From Pseudomonadota bacterium (lineage in GTDB: Bacteria > Pseudomonadota > Alphaproteobacteria > Rhodospirillales > Magnetospirillaceae), in the NCBI GenBank assembly GCA_021781575.1, contig JAJXWP010000004.1:91042-155041 (forward strand): a DNA stretch of 64,000 nucleotides, written 5' to 3'. Positions 8,559-17,687 of this stretch are shown piece after piece. Under the pieces are notes generated by a model that saw nothing but the letters and a program-made list of their open reading frames with translations, was not told the DNA's origin and made no database searches. Numbering within the stretch: position 1 is the first letter of the stretch; every line of letters begins with the position of its first letter. The translations under genes and the position numbers were made by a program.

Positions 8559-11413
8559 CACTTGCCTGACCGATCGACCACGCCGGCACACCGCGCACAG
8601 AGCCCATCATGGCCGTGCTGCCCGACATCGGGCAGGACCTTCCAGCAGCGCTGGCATTTCTCGCCCTCGGCCGCGCGGAAGAGCACTCCGACCCCCGGAA
8701 CATCGGGCAGGGCGAAGGCACCCTCGGGCACATCCCCCACCGTCACCGTGATATCCGAGGTAATGGAGATCTCGGCCAGGTCGAGTCCGGCCAGCAGCGA
8801 GGCGTAGTCCGCGGTGACGGTAACCGTAGGCGCCGCTTGCAGGCTGGAGCCGATGCGTTTGGCTCCGCGTTCGACTTCAAGCGCCCCGGTCACCACCCGG
8901 CGCAGATCGCGAAGCCCCGTCCACCGCCGGGCCAGTTCCGCATCGCTCCACTCGGCGGGCAGTTCGGGGAATGGTTCCAGGTGGACGCTGCCCTTGGCAC
9001 CGGGGTGGCGGGCCAGGTAGGCCTCCTCGGCGGTGAAGCACAGGAACGGCGCCAGCCACCGCGACAAACAGGTGAACAGCACGGCCATGACGGTGCGCGC
9101 GGCACGACGGCGCGGGTCGGCGGGATGGTCGCAGTAGAGCGAATCCTTGCGGATATCGAAATAGAAAGCCGACAGATCGACGGTGCAGAAGTTGTGCAGC
9201 TCGGTGAACAGGCCGTGGAACTGGAAATCGCGGCAGGCCTGGCGCAGCCCGGCATCCAGTTCGACCAGCCGGTGCAGGACCCAGCGCTCCAACTGCGGCA
9301 TCTCATGCACCGCCACCCCCTCGGCCTCGGTGAAGCCGTCGAGGGCGCCCAGCAGATAGCGCAGCGTGTTGCGCAGCCGGCGATAGATGTCCACCTGGGT
9401 CTTGATGATTTCGGGCCCGATGCGGAGGTCTTCCGAATAGTCCGAGCCGACCACCCACAGGCGCAGAATGTCGGCGCCGTACTGGGCCACCACCTCCTGC
9501 GGCGAAACCACGTTGCCCAGCGACTTCGACATCTTGCGGCCTTCCTCGTCGAGGACGAAGCCGTGAGTGACCACCGCATCGTAAGGCGCCCGCCCCCGCG
9601 TGCCGCAGCTTTCCAGCAGCGACGAATGGAACCAGCCGCGATGCTGGTCCGATCCTTCGAGATAAAGCGACGCCGGCCAAGGGAGGCCCCAGTGCCCGTG
9701 CTCGAGGACAAAGCTGTGGGTGCAGCCGGAATCGAACCAGACGTCGAGGATGTCGGTGACCGGCTGCCACTCCGCCGAGACGTAGGCATCGCCGAGGAAC
9801 CGCTCGGGCTTCGAGGTGAACCAGGCATCCGCCCCTTCCGCCTCGACGGCGGCGACGATCCGGTCGATGACCGCCTGATCGCGCAAAATTTCGCCGGTGG
9901 CACGGTTGACGAAGACGGTGATCGGGACGCCCCAGGCGCGCTGCCGTGACACGCACCAGTCCGGGCGGCTCTCCACCATCGAGTAGATGCGGTTGCGCCC
10001 CTGAGCCGGCACCCAGCGGGTGGCGTCGATGGCGGCCAGCGCCTTGGCCCTGAGATCGTTGGTCTCCATGCTGATGAACCACTGCGGAGTGGTGCGGAAG
10101 ATCAGCGGCGCCTTGGATCGCCAGGAATGGGGATAGCTGTGGATGACCTTGCCGGAATGGAGCAGGCCGCCGACGCTCTTCATCGCCTCGAGCATCGGCT
10201 TGGCCACCGGCGAGTAGTATTTGCCGTCCTTGCCCTGGGCCAACACCGACTGGCCGGCGAAGATGGGAACGCCCGGGTGGTAGGTGCCATCCGGCTGCAC
10301 CGTCTCGGGCACGGCGATGCCATGCGCCTTGCCCAGATGCCAGTCGTCCTCGCCGTGGCCGGGCGCGATATGGACGAATCCCGTGCCGGTGTCGGCGGTG
10401 ACGAAGTCGCCCGGCAGCAGGGGCACGGGAAAACCGTAGCCACCCTTGGCCTCGGCATGGGCGCTCAGTGGGTGGCGCGCCACCGTGCCGGCGAGATCGG
10501 CGCCGGCAACCGTCGCCAACTCGCTATAGGCGGCGATCTTGGCGTCGGCCATCACCTGAGGGGCCAGATCCCGGTTCAGCACCAGGCGCTCGCCCGGCAC
10601 CGCCAGGCTGCCCGCGGCCACCGTATCGACGCGGTACACCCCGTAGGTCATTTCGGGTCCGTAAGCGACGGCCCGGTTGCCCGGCATGGTCCACGGCGTG
10701 GTGGTCCAGATGACCACCGCAGCGCCGTCCAGCTCCGGCCGGGCGGCCTTGACCACCGGAAACCGCACCCAGATGGTCACCGACGCATGGTCGTGATATT
10801 CCACTTCGGCTTCGGCCAGGGCGGTCTTCTCCACCACCGACCACAGCACCGGCTTCGCCCCCTTGTAGAGGCCGCCGTTCATCACGAACGTGCCCAGCTC
10901 GCGGACGATCTGTGCTTCGGCGCGGAAGGCCATCGTCGTGTAGGGATCGGCCCAGTTGCCGAGGACGCCGAGGCGCTGAAACTCTTCGCGCTGCACATTG
11001 ATCCAGGCCTCGGCGAACTGCCGGCATTCGTTGCGAAACTCGATCGGATCGACGGCGTCCTTGTCGAGCCCCGCTTCGCGGTATCGCTCCTCGATCTTCC
11101 ATTCGATAGGCAGGCCGTGGCAGTCCCAGCCGGGAACGTAATTGGCGTCCATGCCCAGCATCTGCTGGCAACGGTTGATCACGTCCTTCAGGATCTTGTT
11201 GAGCGCATGACCGATGTGCAGATGGCCGTTGGCATAGGGCGGGCCATCGTGCAGGACGAACTTCTCGCGGTCCCGGCCTTGTTCCCGCAGGCGGGCGAAC
11301 AGGTCCATCTCGGCCCATCGGGCCAACAGGCGCGGCTCCAGATCGGGCAGCCCGGCCTTCATCGGAAAGTCGGTCTTGGGCAGGAAGACGGTCGATTTAT
11401 AATCCGCGGTCAT
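8558..11413 (-). CDS. ileS: Isoleucyl-tRNA synthetase
   Basis: This class I aminoacyl-tRNA synthetase charges tRNA-Ile with isoleucine. The HIGH motif is at residues 66-69 (ANGHLHIGHALN) and KMSKS is near residue 625 (RKMSKSLGN). A C-terminal Cys4 zinc finger is present (CQRC and CARC about 20 residues apart). The 951-residue length is normal. I chose the ATG at 11413 (MTADYKS) because upstream codons run into a dispersed repeat and the family begins here. It heads the ileS-lspA-DUF3035 operon; ribF lies upstream, separated by a 99-nt gap that contains the repeat. Confidence 0.97.
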   Translation of the reverse strand: MTADYKSTVFLPKTDFPMKAGLPDLEPRLLARWAEMDLFARLREQGRDREKFVLHDGPPYANGHLHIGHALNKILKDVINRCQQMLGMDANYVPGWDCHGLPIEWKIEERYREAGLDKDAVDPIEFRNECRQFAEAWINVQREEFQRLGVLGNWADPYTTMAFRAEAQIVRELGTFVMNGGLYKGAKPVLWSVVEKTALAEAEVEYHDHASVTIWVRFPVVKAARPELDGAAVVIWTTTPWTMPGNRAVAYGPEMTYGVYRVDTVAAGSLAVPGERLVLNRDLAPQVMADAKIAAYSELATVAGADLAGTVARHPLSAHAEAKGGYGFPVPLLPGDFVTADTGTGFVHIAPGHGEDDWHLGKAHGIAVPETVQPDGTYHPGVPIFAGQSVLAQGKDGKYYSPVAKPMLEAMKSVGGLLHSGKVIHSYPHSWRSKAPLIFRTTPQWFISMETNDLRAKALAAIDATRWVPAQGRNRIYSMVESRPDWCVSRQRAWGVPITVFVNRATGEILRDQAVIDRIVAAVEAEGADAWFTSKPERFLGDAYVSAEWQPVTDILDVWFDSGCTHSFVLEHGHWGLPWPASLYLEGSDQHRGWFHSSLLESCGTRGRAPYDAVVTHGFVLDEEGRKMSKSLGNVVSPQEVVAQYGADILRLWVVGSDYSEDLRIGPEIIKTQVDIYRRLRNTLRYLLGALDGFTEAEGVAVHEMPQLERWVLHRLVELDAGLRQACRDFQFHGLFTELHNFCTVDLSAFYFDIRKDSLYCDHPADPRRRAARTVMAVLFTCLSRWLAPFLCFTAEEAYLARHPGAKGSVHLEPFPELPAEWSDAELARRWTGLRDLRRVVTGALEVERGAKRIGSSLQAAPTVTVTADYASLLAGLDLAEISITSDITVTVGDVPEGAFALPDVPGVGVLFRAAEGEKCQRCWKVLPDVGQHGHDGLCARCAGVVDRSGK

Positions 11414-11436
11414 GATTTCGCTCTTCTTTGCGCTCC

Positions 11437-11500
11437 CGTCATCCGCGCGAACGCGAGGAGCCAGCAAGCAGTATGGATCCCCGGGTTCGCGGGGGTGACG
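11437..11500. repeat. Dispersed CGTCATCC...GGTGACG palindromic repeat
   Basis: The segment starts CGTCATCCGCGCGAACGCG and ends GGGTTCGCGGGGGTGACG. Its arms are imperfect reverse complements. It matches the layout of the common 'CGTCATTCCCGCGAAAGCGGGAA...' intergenic repeat. It fills the gap between ribF (upstream) and ileS (downstream) and may form a stem-loop in a read-through transcript. Confidence 0.6.
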
Positions 11501-11512
11501 AGAGTGGACCCC

Positions 11513-12508
11513 TCATTCCTTGGCCTGCCCCAGGCAACGGCGGGCGGCGCGGCAATCCTCTTCGATCTGGGCCTTCAGCGCGGCAATGTCGGGAAATTTG
11601 CGTTCGGGCCGCAGGAAGTCGACCAGCGCGACGCGCAGATGGCGACCGTAGAGGTCGCCGTCATAGTCGAACAGGTGCACCTCAAGCAACTGGTCCCGCT
11701 TGCTGAAGGTGGGGCGGCTGCCAAAATTGGCCACCCCGGGCAGCCAGGTGGTGGCGCCGCCCTTGTCGACACCGGCGCGCACCGCATAGACGCCATGAGC
11801 CGGATGCAGGTAATCGGCCAGCTCGATATTGGCGGTGGGGAAGCCGACCGAATGGCCGCGGCCGTCGCCATGCTCGACCCGCCCCTCGATCTCCCAGTCG
11901 CGACCCAGGAGCCGTGCCGCTTCCCGCGGGCGGCCGCTCTGCAGCGCCTCGCGGATGCGGCTGGAGGAATAGACCGCGCCGTCCTCGGCGGTCACCGGCC
12001 CGATGCAGGTGACGCCGAACGCCCCACCCCCGGTTTCGCCGGCCGGTTCCTTTGTCGCGGGATTTTGCACCCCGCGCGCAGCCCATGCCTTGAGCATCGC
12101 CGGGGTGCCGCGGCGGTCGTGGCCGAAGGCGTAGTCGTAGCCGACCACCAGATGGGCCACACCCAAACCCTTGATCAGCACCTCGTCGATGAAGTCCTCG
12201 GCCGAGTGGGCGGCGAATTCCAGGTCGAAATGCTGCATCAGCAGGTAGTCGACGCCCAGCGCGTCGATCAGGCGGGTCTTGATGCGGAACGGGGTCAGCC
12301 GGAACGGCGGCAGGGATGGATTGAACACCATGCGGGGATGCGGCTCGAAGCTCATCACCCCGCAGGCGACCCGCTTTTCGCGGGCGGCCACCAGGGCGGT
12401 GCCGATCACCGTCTGATGGCCGAGATGAACGCCGTCGAAATTGCCAAGCGCGACCACTCCGCCGCGAAGGGCAGCCGGCAGTTCGGCGTAATGGCGAAAG
12501 ATGCGCAT
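11513..12508 (-). CDS. ribF: Bifunctional riboflavin kinase / FAD synthetase
   Basis: RibF phosphorylates riboflavin to FMN and adenylates FMN to FAD in the cytoplasm. The N-terminal nucleotidyltransferase signature GNFDGVHLGHQ is at about residues 22-32. The C-terminal flavokinase domain carries GRDWEIEGRVEHGDGRGHSVGFPTAN in its expected place, with the GFPTAN substrate motif. The 331-residue length fits. Transcription continues in the direction of ileS, with which ribF is commonly paired in proteobacteria. Confidence 0.95.
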   Translation of the reverse strand: MRIFRHYAELPAALRGGVVALGNFDGVHLGHQTVIGTALVAAREKRVACGVMSFEPHPRMVFNPSLPPFRLTPFRIKTRLIDALGVDYLLMQHFDLEFAAHSAEDFIDEVLIKGLGVAHLVVGYDYAFGHDRRGTPAMLKAWAARGVQNPATKEPAGETGGGAFGVTCIGPVTAEDGAVYSSSRIREALQSGRPREAARLLGRDWEIEGRVEHGDGRGHSVGFPTANIELADYLHPAHGVYAVRAGVDKGGATTWLPGVANFGSRPTFSKRDQLLEVHLFDYDGDLYGRHLRVALVDFLRPERKFPDIAALKAQIEEDCRAARRCLGQAKE

Positions 12509-12590
12509 GGGCGCGACGATCCCGGAAACCGCAGAGAACGGTAAGGGGTATTCGATTACGCGGGGAATCGCAACTGTTGCCGGAACGGAT

Positions 12591-12631
12591 CGTCATCCCG
12601 AAAGGCGTCTTGTCGCTCGGCCGGGATGACG
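12591..12631. repeat. CGTCATCCCG/CGGGATGACG inverted repeat
   Basis: Two perfect 10-nt arms (12591-12600 and 12622-12631) flank a 21-nt spacer in the 132-nt gap between maoC and ribF. The arms are the ends of the same type of dispersed repeat seen at 11437 and 59659. It may act as a transcript-end stem-loop for the maoC-like gene; there is no T-tract. Confidence 0.5.
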
Positions 12632-12640
12632 AAGACCGGC

Positions 12641-13069
12641 TCAGCCGCGCGACGGCACCATGATGGTGGCCTCGCCGTCGACCACCACCGCATTTCCCAC
12701 CGTGCATACGGTCTTGAAGTTGGCGCGCTTCTTGTCGGGGATCAGCTCGACCAGTTCGACCTTGGCGATGACCGTGTCGCCGATCTTCACCGGGCCCTTG
12801 AAGCGCAGGTTCTGCGAGATGTAGATGCAGCCCGGGCCGGGCAGCTTGGTGCCGAAGACGGTGGAAATGAATCCGACCGACAGCATGCCGTGGGCGATGC
12901 GCCCCTTGAACATGGTCTGGCTGGCGAATTCTTCGTTCAGGTGCACCGGATTGGTATCACCGGAAACGCCGGCGAACAGAACGATATCGGCCTCGGTAAT
13001 AGTCTTCCCATAGGTCGCTGTCTGACCGACCGAAAGATCCTCGAAGTAGTAGCCGTGCAATCCGCTCAT
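12641..13069 (-). CDS. MaoC-family (R)-specific enoyl-CoA hydratase-like protein
   Basis: This 142-residue hot-dog-fold protein has the hydratase-2 pattern: Asp and His in SGDTNPVHLNEEFA and the GRIAHGMLSVGF helix. Enzymes of this type hydrate trans-2-enoyl-CoA to (R)-3-hydroxyacyl-CoA, feeding PHA synthesis (PhaJ) or other acyl-CoA routes. I chose the ATG at 13069 (MSGLHGYYFEDL), since upstream codons are not conserved-looking. It is monocistronic by appearance: a repeat lies downstream and a divergent lipoprotein gene upstream. It could function with the ethylmalonyl-CoA genes at 56-61 kb, but that is not shown by context. Confidence 0.8.
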   Translation of the reverse strand: MSGLHGYYFEDLSVGQTATYGKTITEADIVLFAGVSGDTNPVHLNEEFASQTMFKGRIAHGMLSVGFISTVFGTKLPGPGCIYISQNLRFKGPVKIGDTVIAKVELVELIPDKKRANFKTVCTVGNAVVVDGEATIMVPSRG

Positions 13070-13193
13070 GGATTTCGCTGCCTTTCCTGCTCTATACCGA
13101 TTGGTGGCCCCGACACTCATGCTGCACCGCAGAAGCCACGCCCGCGGAGTATGCCAGGGGGCGGTGAGAACGACAACATTGGGAGAACAACAG

Positions 13194-13481
13194 GTGATCT
13201 ACCGTCTTGCCATAGCATCCTTGTCGTTGCTGACCCTGGCCGCCTGCGCCGACGATCCGGCCTGGACCAATCCCAGCCTTCCGAAAGCGCGCTGGGACGC
13301 CGATCTGACCGACTGCCGCCGCCAGGCCGACGACACGGTGGGAGCGGGCTCGTTCGCCGATGTCGGCGACCCGCGCGGCGGCATTCCGATGCCCCAGGTC
13401 GACCATAGCGAGGATCGCGCTCGATGGGACGCCTCCGTCGCCAGTTGCATGAAAGACCTGGGATATCACCGGGTCAAATAG
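13194..13481 (+). CDS. Small lipoprotein of unknown function
   Basis: The 95-residue protein begins with a GTG codon at 13194, 8 nt after a GGGAG ribosome binding site. It has a classic lipoprotein signal ending LTLAAC. The mature part is short and polar, with two cysteines beyond the lipidated one (DCRRQADD and ASCMKDLGY) that could form a disulfide. It is divergent from the MaoC gene, and its 3' end overlaps the convergent glycosidase gene by 16 nt. No family was recognised beyond 'hypothetical lipoprotein'. Confidence 0.65.
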   Translation: MIYRLAIASLSLLTLAACADDPAWTNPSLPKARWDADLTDCRRQADDTVGAGSFADVGDPRGGIPMPQVDHSEDRARWDASVASCMKDLGYHRVK

Positions 13482-15085
13482 GCGGCGCCCCACGGCGGCA
13501 AAAGAACCCCGCCGCCGTTTTTCGCCACCGGTAGACCTTGCACGGCGAGCGGGTGGAGGTCGGCGGGAATGTCGCAGACCGCCGGGTTGGCGGCACAATT
13601 GAACAGGCAGCGCAGCTGCTGTTCGTCGTATCGCCGCTCGAAGGCCAGAACCTGCCCCGTCACCGGCAGAAGGTGCATGTCCCCCCGCAGGAGGGCCGGC
13701 TGCGTCTTCCGCCAGGCCAGAAACCGCTGGCAGAAGCGGAGCACCGAGTGGGGTTCGGCCTGCTGCCGGTCCACCGCCAGCAGCAGATGCTCTTCTGGCA
13801 GCGGCAACCAGGGCCGGCCGCTGGTGAAGCCTCCGTGCGGCCCAGTGGTAGTCCACGGTATCGGCGTCCGGCTGCCGTCGCGCCCCTTGAAGGCGGGCCA
13901 GAACGCCTTGCCATAGGGATCACGCAGCGCTTCGAACGGCAAGGACGCCTCGGTCAAGCCCAGTTCCTCGCCCTGATAGATGCAGGCGCTGCCGCGCAAG
14001 CTGAGCAACAGGGCCAGCAGGAGGCGGGCGAAAGCGGGGCTGCCGTCGCCCCAGCGGCTGACCACGCGTTCCACGTCGTGGTTGGAAAAGGCCCAGCAGA
14101 TCCATCCGTCGGCCAGCCGTTGTTCCACGTCGGCGATGGCTCGCGCCAGGATCTCGGCGGAAAAGCCGCGGCGCATCAGGCGCAGGGTGTAGGCCATGTG
14201 CAGGCGGCCGCTCCCTGCCGTATACAGGTTGGCCCGCACCAGCGGATCGGGTTCGCTCGACAACTCGGCCAAGGTCACCGCCCCGGTGTACCGGTCCAGC
14301 AGGCTCCGCAGGCGGCCCATGACGCCCAGCGCCTCCGGCTGCGCCATGTCCCAGCGATGCTCCTGCAAGGCGAACGGCTTCAGCGGTGTCATACCGTCCG
14401 CCGGAGGCCGCGGCGGGTTGTCGCGCAAGGCGGCGTCGTGCATCAGGAAGTCGACCGCGTCGAGGCGAAAGCCGTCCGCTCCGCGCCGCAACCAGAATTC
14501 CCCGATGCGCTCCAGCTCCGCCAGCACCTCGGCGTGACGCAGGTTCAGTGCCGGCTGATCGGCAAGAAAATGGTGCAAATAGTATTGGCGGCGGAGGGGA
14601 TCCCAGGTCCAGGCACTACCGCCAAACACCGACAGCCAGTTGTTGGGCGGGGTTCCGTCCGCCCGCGCCTCGGCCCACACATACCAGTCGGCACAGCGGC
14701 CCGTGGCCGAGGCCCGGCTGGCCTCGAACCACGGATGGCGGCGGGAGGTGTGGCTCCACACCAGGTCGACCAGCACCTTGAGTCCCAGGGCGTGCGCCCG
14801 GTTGATCAATGCGTCGAAATCGGCCAGCCGGCCGAACATCGGATCCACCGCGCAGTGGTCGGCAACGTCGTAGCCGAAATCCTCCATCGGAGAGAGGTAG
14901 AACGGCGAGATCCACACGGCGTCGACGCCGAGCCCGGCGACGTAGTCGAGACGAGCCGAAATGCCGGCCAGGTCGCCGATTCCGTCACCATTGGAGTCAC
15001 AGAAGCTGCGGGGAATGATGTGATAGAGAACGCCGCCCCGCCACCAGTCGTCGGGTATTCTTTGCTGTTCCTTAACTGCCGCCAT
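13466..15085 (-). CDS. GH13 family alpha-glucosidase-type enzyme
   Basis: The 539-residue protein is a GH13 (alpha-amylase family) hydrolase. The N-terminus YHIIPRSFCDSNGDGIGDL is typical of oligo-1,6-glucosidase/alpha-glucosidases. Catalytic residues: the nucleophile is Asp209 in GFRLDAVDF, the acid/base is Glu274 in AELSSE, and the transition-state Asp336 is in SNHDVER. Conserved region I reads DLVWSHTS, where most relatives have N before the His. No signal peptide is seen, so it probably acts on cytoplasmic maltooligosaccharides, isomaltose-type sugars or trehalose/sucrose. The ATG at 15085 was chosen because homologous sequence begins there. The exact substrate cannot be assigned. Confidence 0.85.
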   Translation of the reverse strand: MAAVKEQQRIPDDWWRGGVLYHIIPRSFCDSNGDGIGDLAGISARLDYVAGLGVDAVWISPFYLSPMEDFGYDVADHCAVDPMFGRLADFDALINRAHALGLKVLVDLVWSHTSRRHPWFEASRASATGRCADWYVWAEARADGTPPNNWLSVFGGSAWTWDPLRRQYYLHHFLADQPALNLRHAEVLAELERIGEFWLRRGADGFRLDAVDFLMHDAALRDNPPRPPADGMTPLKPFALQEHRWDMAQPEALGVMGRLRSLLDRYTGAVTLAELSSEPDPLVRANLYTAGSGRLHMAYTLRLMRRGFSAEILARAIADVEQRLADGWICWAFSNHDVERVVSRWGDGSPAFARLLLALLLSLRGSACIYQGEELGLTEASLPFEALRDPYGKAFWPAFKGRDGSRTPIPWTTTGPHGGFTSGRPWLPLPEEHLLLAVDRQQAEPHSVLRFCQRFLAWRKTQPALLRGDMHLLPVTGQVLAFERRYDEQQLRCLFNCAANPAVCDIPADLHPLAVQGLPVAKNGGGVLLPPWGAAYLTR

Positions 15086-15119
15086 GGTAACCTGATCCTT
15101 CCTTGAGTGGAGGCGGCGC

Positions 15120-16118
15120 ATGAAGGAGATCGACGACCCGACGGCCATCCAGATCGCCGGCCAGACGGTCAAGCCGCGCGTCGTCTCCACCATTCAATCG
15201 GCCAGCCAGAGCACCGGCGTCAGTTTCAGTTATCTGATGGCGCAAGCCGGCAAGGAAAGCAGTTTCGAGTCGGGAGCCGGCTCGCGCAGCACCTCGGCCG
15301 CCGGCCTGTTCCAGTTCACCAAGGAGACCTGGCTGCAGCTGATCAAGACCCGTGGCGCCGCCCACGGCCTGTCGCACTTCGCCAGCGAGATCCATCGGAC
15401 CCACAAGGGCGAATATTGGGTGAGCGACCCCAAGCTGCGCCAACAGATCCTGGATCTCAGGCGCGATCCCCGGCTGGCTTCGCTGATGGCCGGCGAGTAC
15501 GCCAAGGAGAACAAGGCCTGGCTGGAAAAGTCGCTGGGCCGGCCGGTCAATTCGACCGAGCTCTACCTCGCCCATTTCCTCGGGCCCGGTGGCGCCGTCA
15601 AGGTGCTGAAGGCAAAAGCCGAGGACCCGACCCAGCCGGCCGCCGAACTGCTGCCGCAGGCCGCGCACAAGAACCGGACGGTCTTCTACGACCACAACAC
15701 GTCGCCGCGCAGCGTTGCCGCCGTCTATGAGCGCATCAGCCACGCCATCGAGCGGCCGATGCGCCAGTATGCGCGGTTGGAAGAACACACGGCCAGGTCG
15801 GAAGACGGGATGGCGGCGCATCATCACCATCACCATTCTGGCCACCACCATCACCACCATGAGGCGACGGCAATCGCCGCGGCCGGGCGGAGCGCCACCT
15901 GGCCGTTCGAGACCGGCCAATGGCCGCCCCCCTACGTGCCGGCGGAAGCCGTTCCCGCTCCCCCGGCCGAAACGGTCGGGCCCGACAAGGTCGCCTATAC
16001 CGACGACTCGGAGAGCGCCGACCAGATTTCGGCGCCGATGCCGCCCGCCCCCGGATCAGAGGTTTCCCCGGACACGAACAATCCGCTCGGCGCCCTGCTG
16101 AAGGGTCTGTTCGGTTAG
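15120..16118 (+). CDS. Lytic transglycosylase-like protein with His-rich segment
   Basis: The 332-residue protein has an SLT-type lysozyme fold in its first half. The catalytic glutamate is probably Glu46 in AGKESSFES, followed by STSAAGLFQFTKETW, the usual substrate-binding block. A second GEYAKENKAWLEK region and LYLAHFLGPGGA follow. Residues 234-247 form two runs of six histidines separated by SG, which is rare and could bind Ni, Zn or Cu. The last 80 residues are Pro/Ala-rich and low complexity. No Sec signal is visible. The gene runs divergently from the glycosidase and converges with the adhesin operon, its stop overlapping the last operon gene by 4 nt. Related proteins are annotated as peptidoglycan hydrolases or phage-type endolysins. 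Confidence 0.75.
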   Translation: MKEIDDPTAIQIAGQTVKPRVVSTIQSASQSTGVSFSYLMAQAGKESSFESGAGSRSTSAAGLFQFTKETWLQLIKTRGAAHGLSHFASEIHRTHKGEYWVSDPKLRQQILDLRRDPRLASLMAGEYAKENKAWLEKSLGRPVNSTELYLAHFLGPGGAVKVLKAKAEDPTQPAAELLPQAAHKNRTVFYDHNTSPRSVAAVYERISHAIERPMRQYARLEEHTARSEDGMAAHHHHHHSGHHHHHHEATAIAAAGRSATWPFETGQWPPPYVPAEAVPAPPAETVGPDKVAYTDDSESADQISAPMPPAPGSEVSPDTNNPLGALLKGLFG

Positions 16119-17680
16119 AAATCCGGCAACTCGGCCAGCTGCCATATCCCCAGGGACTTCGCCGAATCCCCCTCGGGCAGCAGAACCTGCGGCAGCGGCA
16201 GGTTGTAGGGCGGCGCATTGAGGTCGATCGGCTGCCAGGCGCCCAGTTCCACCGGATCGTTGGTCCCGCGCGGGTGTGTCGTGGCGATCAACAGGCGGCT
16301 GCCGCTGTCCTTGAATCGCCGCAGGGCCGCCTTTACCGCATAATCCGGCAGATGGGTCAGGACGTCGCGGCACAGAATGGCGTGGCAGCGGGGCAGATCG
16401 TCGAGCGTGATGTCCAGGTTGGCGAAGAAGTGGCCGCGCCGCCTGCCGTAGCGGGTGCGCAAATCCTGGAGAAGATCGTCGACCACGTCCAGCCCGAGAT
16501 AAAGCTCCAGGCTGTCGCTCAGCAGGTTCATCCAATTCATGTCGCCGCAGCCCGCATCGGCCAGGCTGCGGACGCCCACCGACCGGAACAGTTCCGCGAG
16601 CCGGGCGCGAATCGCCGCGGTGGCGGCGACGGTCGAGCCGCTGCCGCTGCGCGTCTCCGCGTCTCCCCAGCCGTTGGCCTGCCAGATCTGCCCGAACACC
16701 TCGGCGTTGCGGCGGCGCCGCTCCTCGGGCGGCGCCGCCGCCTCGATTTCGGCGGTGGTCCTGCCGCCGATCAGCCGGCGGGCGAAATCGACACCGCTGA
16801 AGGCCTCGAACCCGGCCAGGCTGCGGCAGGCGCCCAAGCCATAGCGGTCCAAGCCCTGCAGCACCTCGGGATCATCGCTGGCCTCGGTGCCCAGCAGATG
16901 CCGCACCCGCTTCAGCGAGCGGTTGTTCAGCTCCCACCACCGGTCCCGGTCATTCCAGTGGCGTCGCCGGCCGGGATGATTGTTGTAGTCGTGATAGGCG
17001 ATCACGTCGTTGGGAGCGAAGATATCCCAGCCGTGGGTCCACAAACGCACCGCCAGGGTGATCTCCTCTCCGAGAAAGTAGAGATGAGGATCATAGGGAA
17101 TGTCGAGGTTGATGCGGCTGTCGGCGAAGATCAGGCCGGCGGCGCAAAACGGGTTGCGGGCCGGCACGGGTGGAGCGTCGCCGGGGGCGACGGCGGTCGA
17201 ACCGAGCTTGAGAATGCCCTCGCCGTCGAAGGACGCCGGATGGATGGTGGACACCACGTGGGAATCGATGCGGTCCGGCGGCGTGAAGGCCGGCGGGTAG
17301 CTGGACAGGACCGGGCGCTCCGACGGACATAGTTTCAGCATGGCGAGCAGCTTGTCGTCCCAGCCCTCGACGAAGCGCATGTGAGAGTCGATCTGCAGCG
17401 TGTATTCCTCGCCCCGCCACAGGCTTTGCGCCTGATGCCGCGCCCAGCAGGCGCCCTGGCTGGACCGCGCGTCGACCTCGATGACCCGGCATTGGTCGGG
17501 CCGTGGGCGGATCAGGAAGCAGTCCTCGTCCTCTTCCGGGATGAACTGCCAGCAGATGCCCGGAAAGACGCGGTCGGGGTGGGACGCCTTGTCGAACAGG
17601 TCCCCGAGGGTCCACTGGCATTCCCGGTCCCGGTAGGAGGCAATGTTGACGAAAATACGGGGAAGACCGGCCGCCGACAT
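16115..17680 (-). CDS. GlcNAc-transferase-like / SAM methyltransferase fusion
   Basis: The N-terminal half resembles the GlcNAc glycosyltransferase family (PF11397 type). It begins IFVNIASYRDRECQWTL and has the metal-site-like QIDSHMRF near residue 98. The C-terminal third is a class I methyltransferase, with the SAM loop LADAGCGDMNW near residues 370-380 and a GLDVVDDLL acidic strand end. Total length is 521 residues from the ATG at 17680, preceded by a 7-nt gap after the upstream gene. It is the last gene of the minus-strand adhesin operon, so it may make or cap a methylated sugar on a surface product. The fusion order and domain limits are read from sequence. Substrate is unknown. Confidence 0.7.
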   Translation of the reverse strand: MSAAGLPRIFVNIASYRDRECQWTLGDLFDKASHPDRVFPGICWQFIPEEDEDCFLIRPRPDQCRVIEVDARSSQGACWARHQAQSLWRGEEYTLQIDSHMRFVEGWDDKLLAMLKLCPSERPVLSSYPPAFTPPDRIDSHVVSTIHPASFDGEGILKLGSTAVAPGDAPPVPARNPFCAAGLIFADSRINLDIPYDPHLYFLGEEITLAVRLWTHGWDIFAPNDVIAYHDYNNHPGRRRHWNDRDRWWELNNRSLKRVRHLLGTEASDDPEVLQGLDRYGLGACRSLAGFEAFSGVDFARRLIGGRTTAEIEAAAPPEERRRRNAEVFGQIWQANGWGDAETRSGSGSTVAATAAIRARLAELFRSVGVRSLADAGCGDMNWMNLLSDSLELYLGLDVVDDLLQDLRTRYGRRRGHFFANLDITLDDLPRCHAILCRDVLTHLPDYAVKAALRRFKDSGSRLLIATTHPRGTNDPVELGAWQPIDLNAPPYNLPLPQVLLPEGDSAKSLGIWQLAELPDF

Positions 17681-17687
17681 CGGCCGA

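Noticed and set aside
10127..12544. A long plus-strand frame spanning ileS and ribF
   Set aside because: It crosses two well-conserved genes on the opposite strand and an intergenic repeat, and has no recognisable motif.
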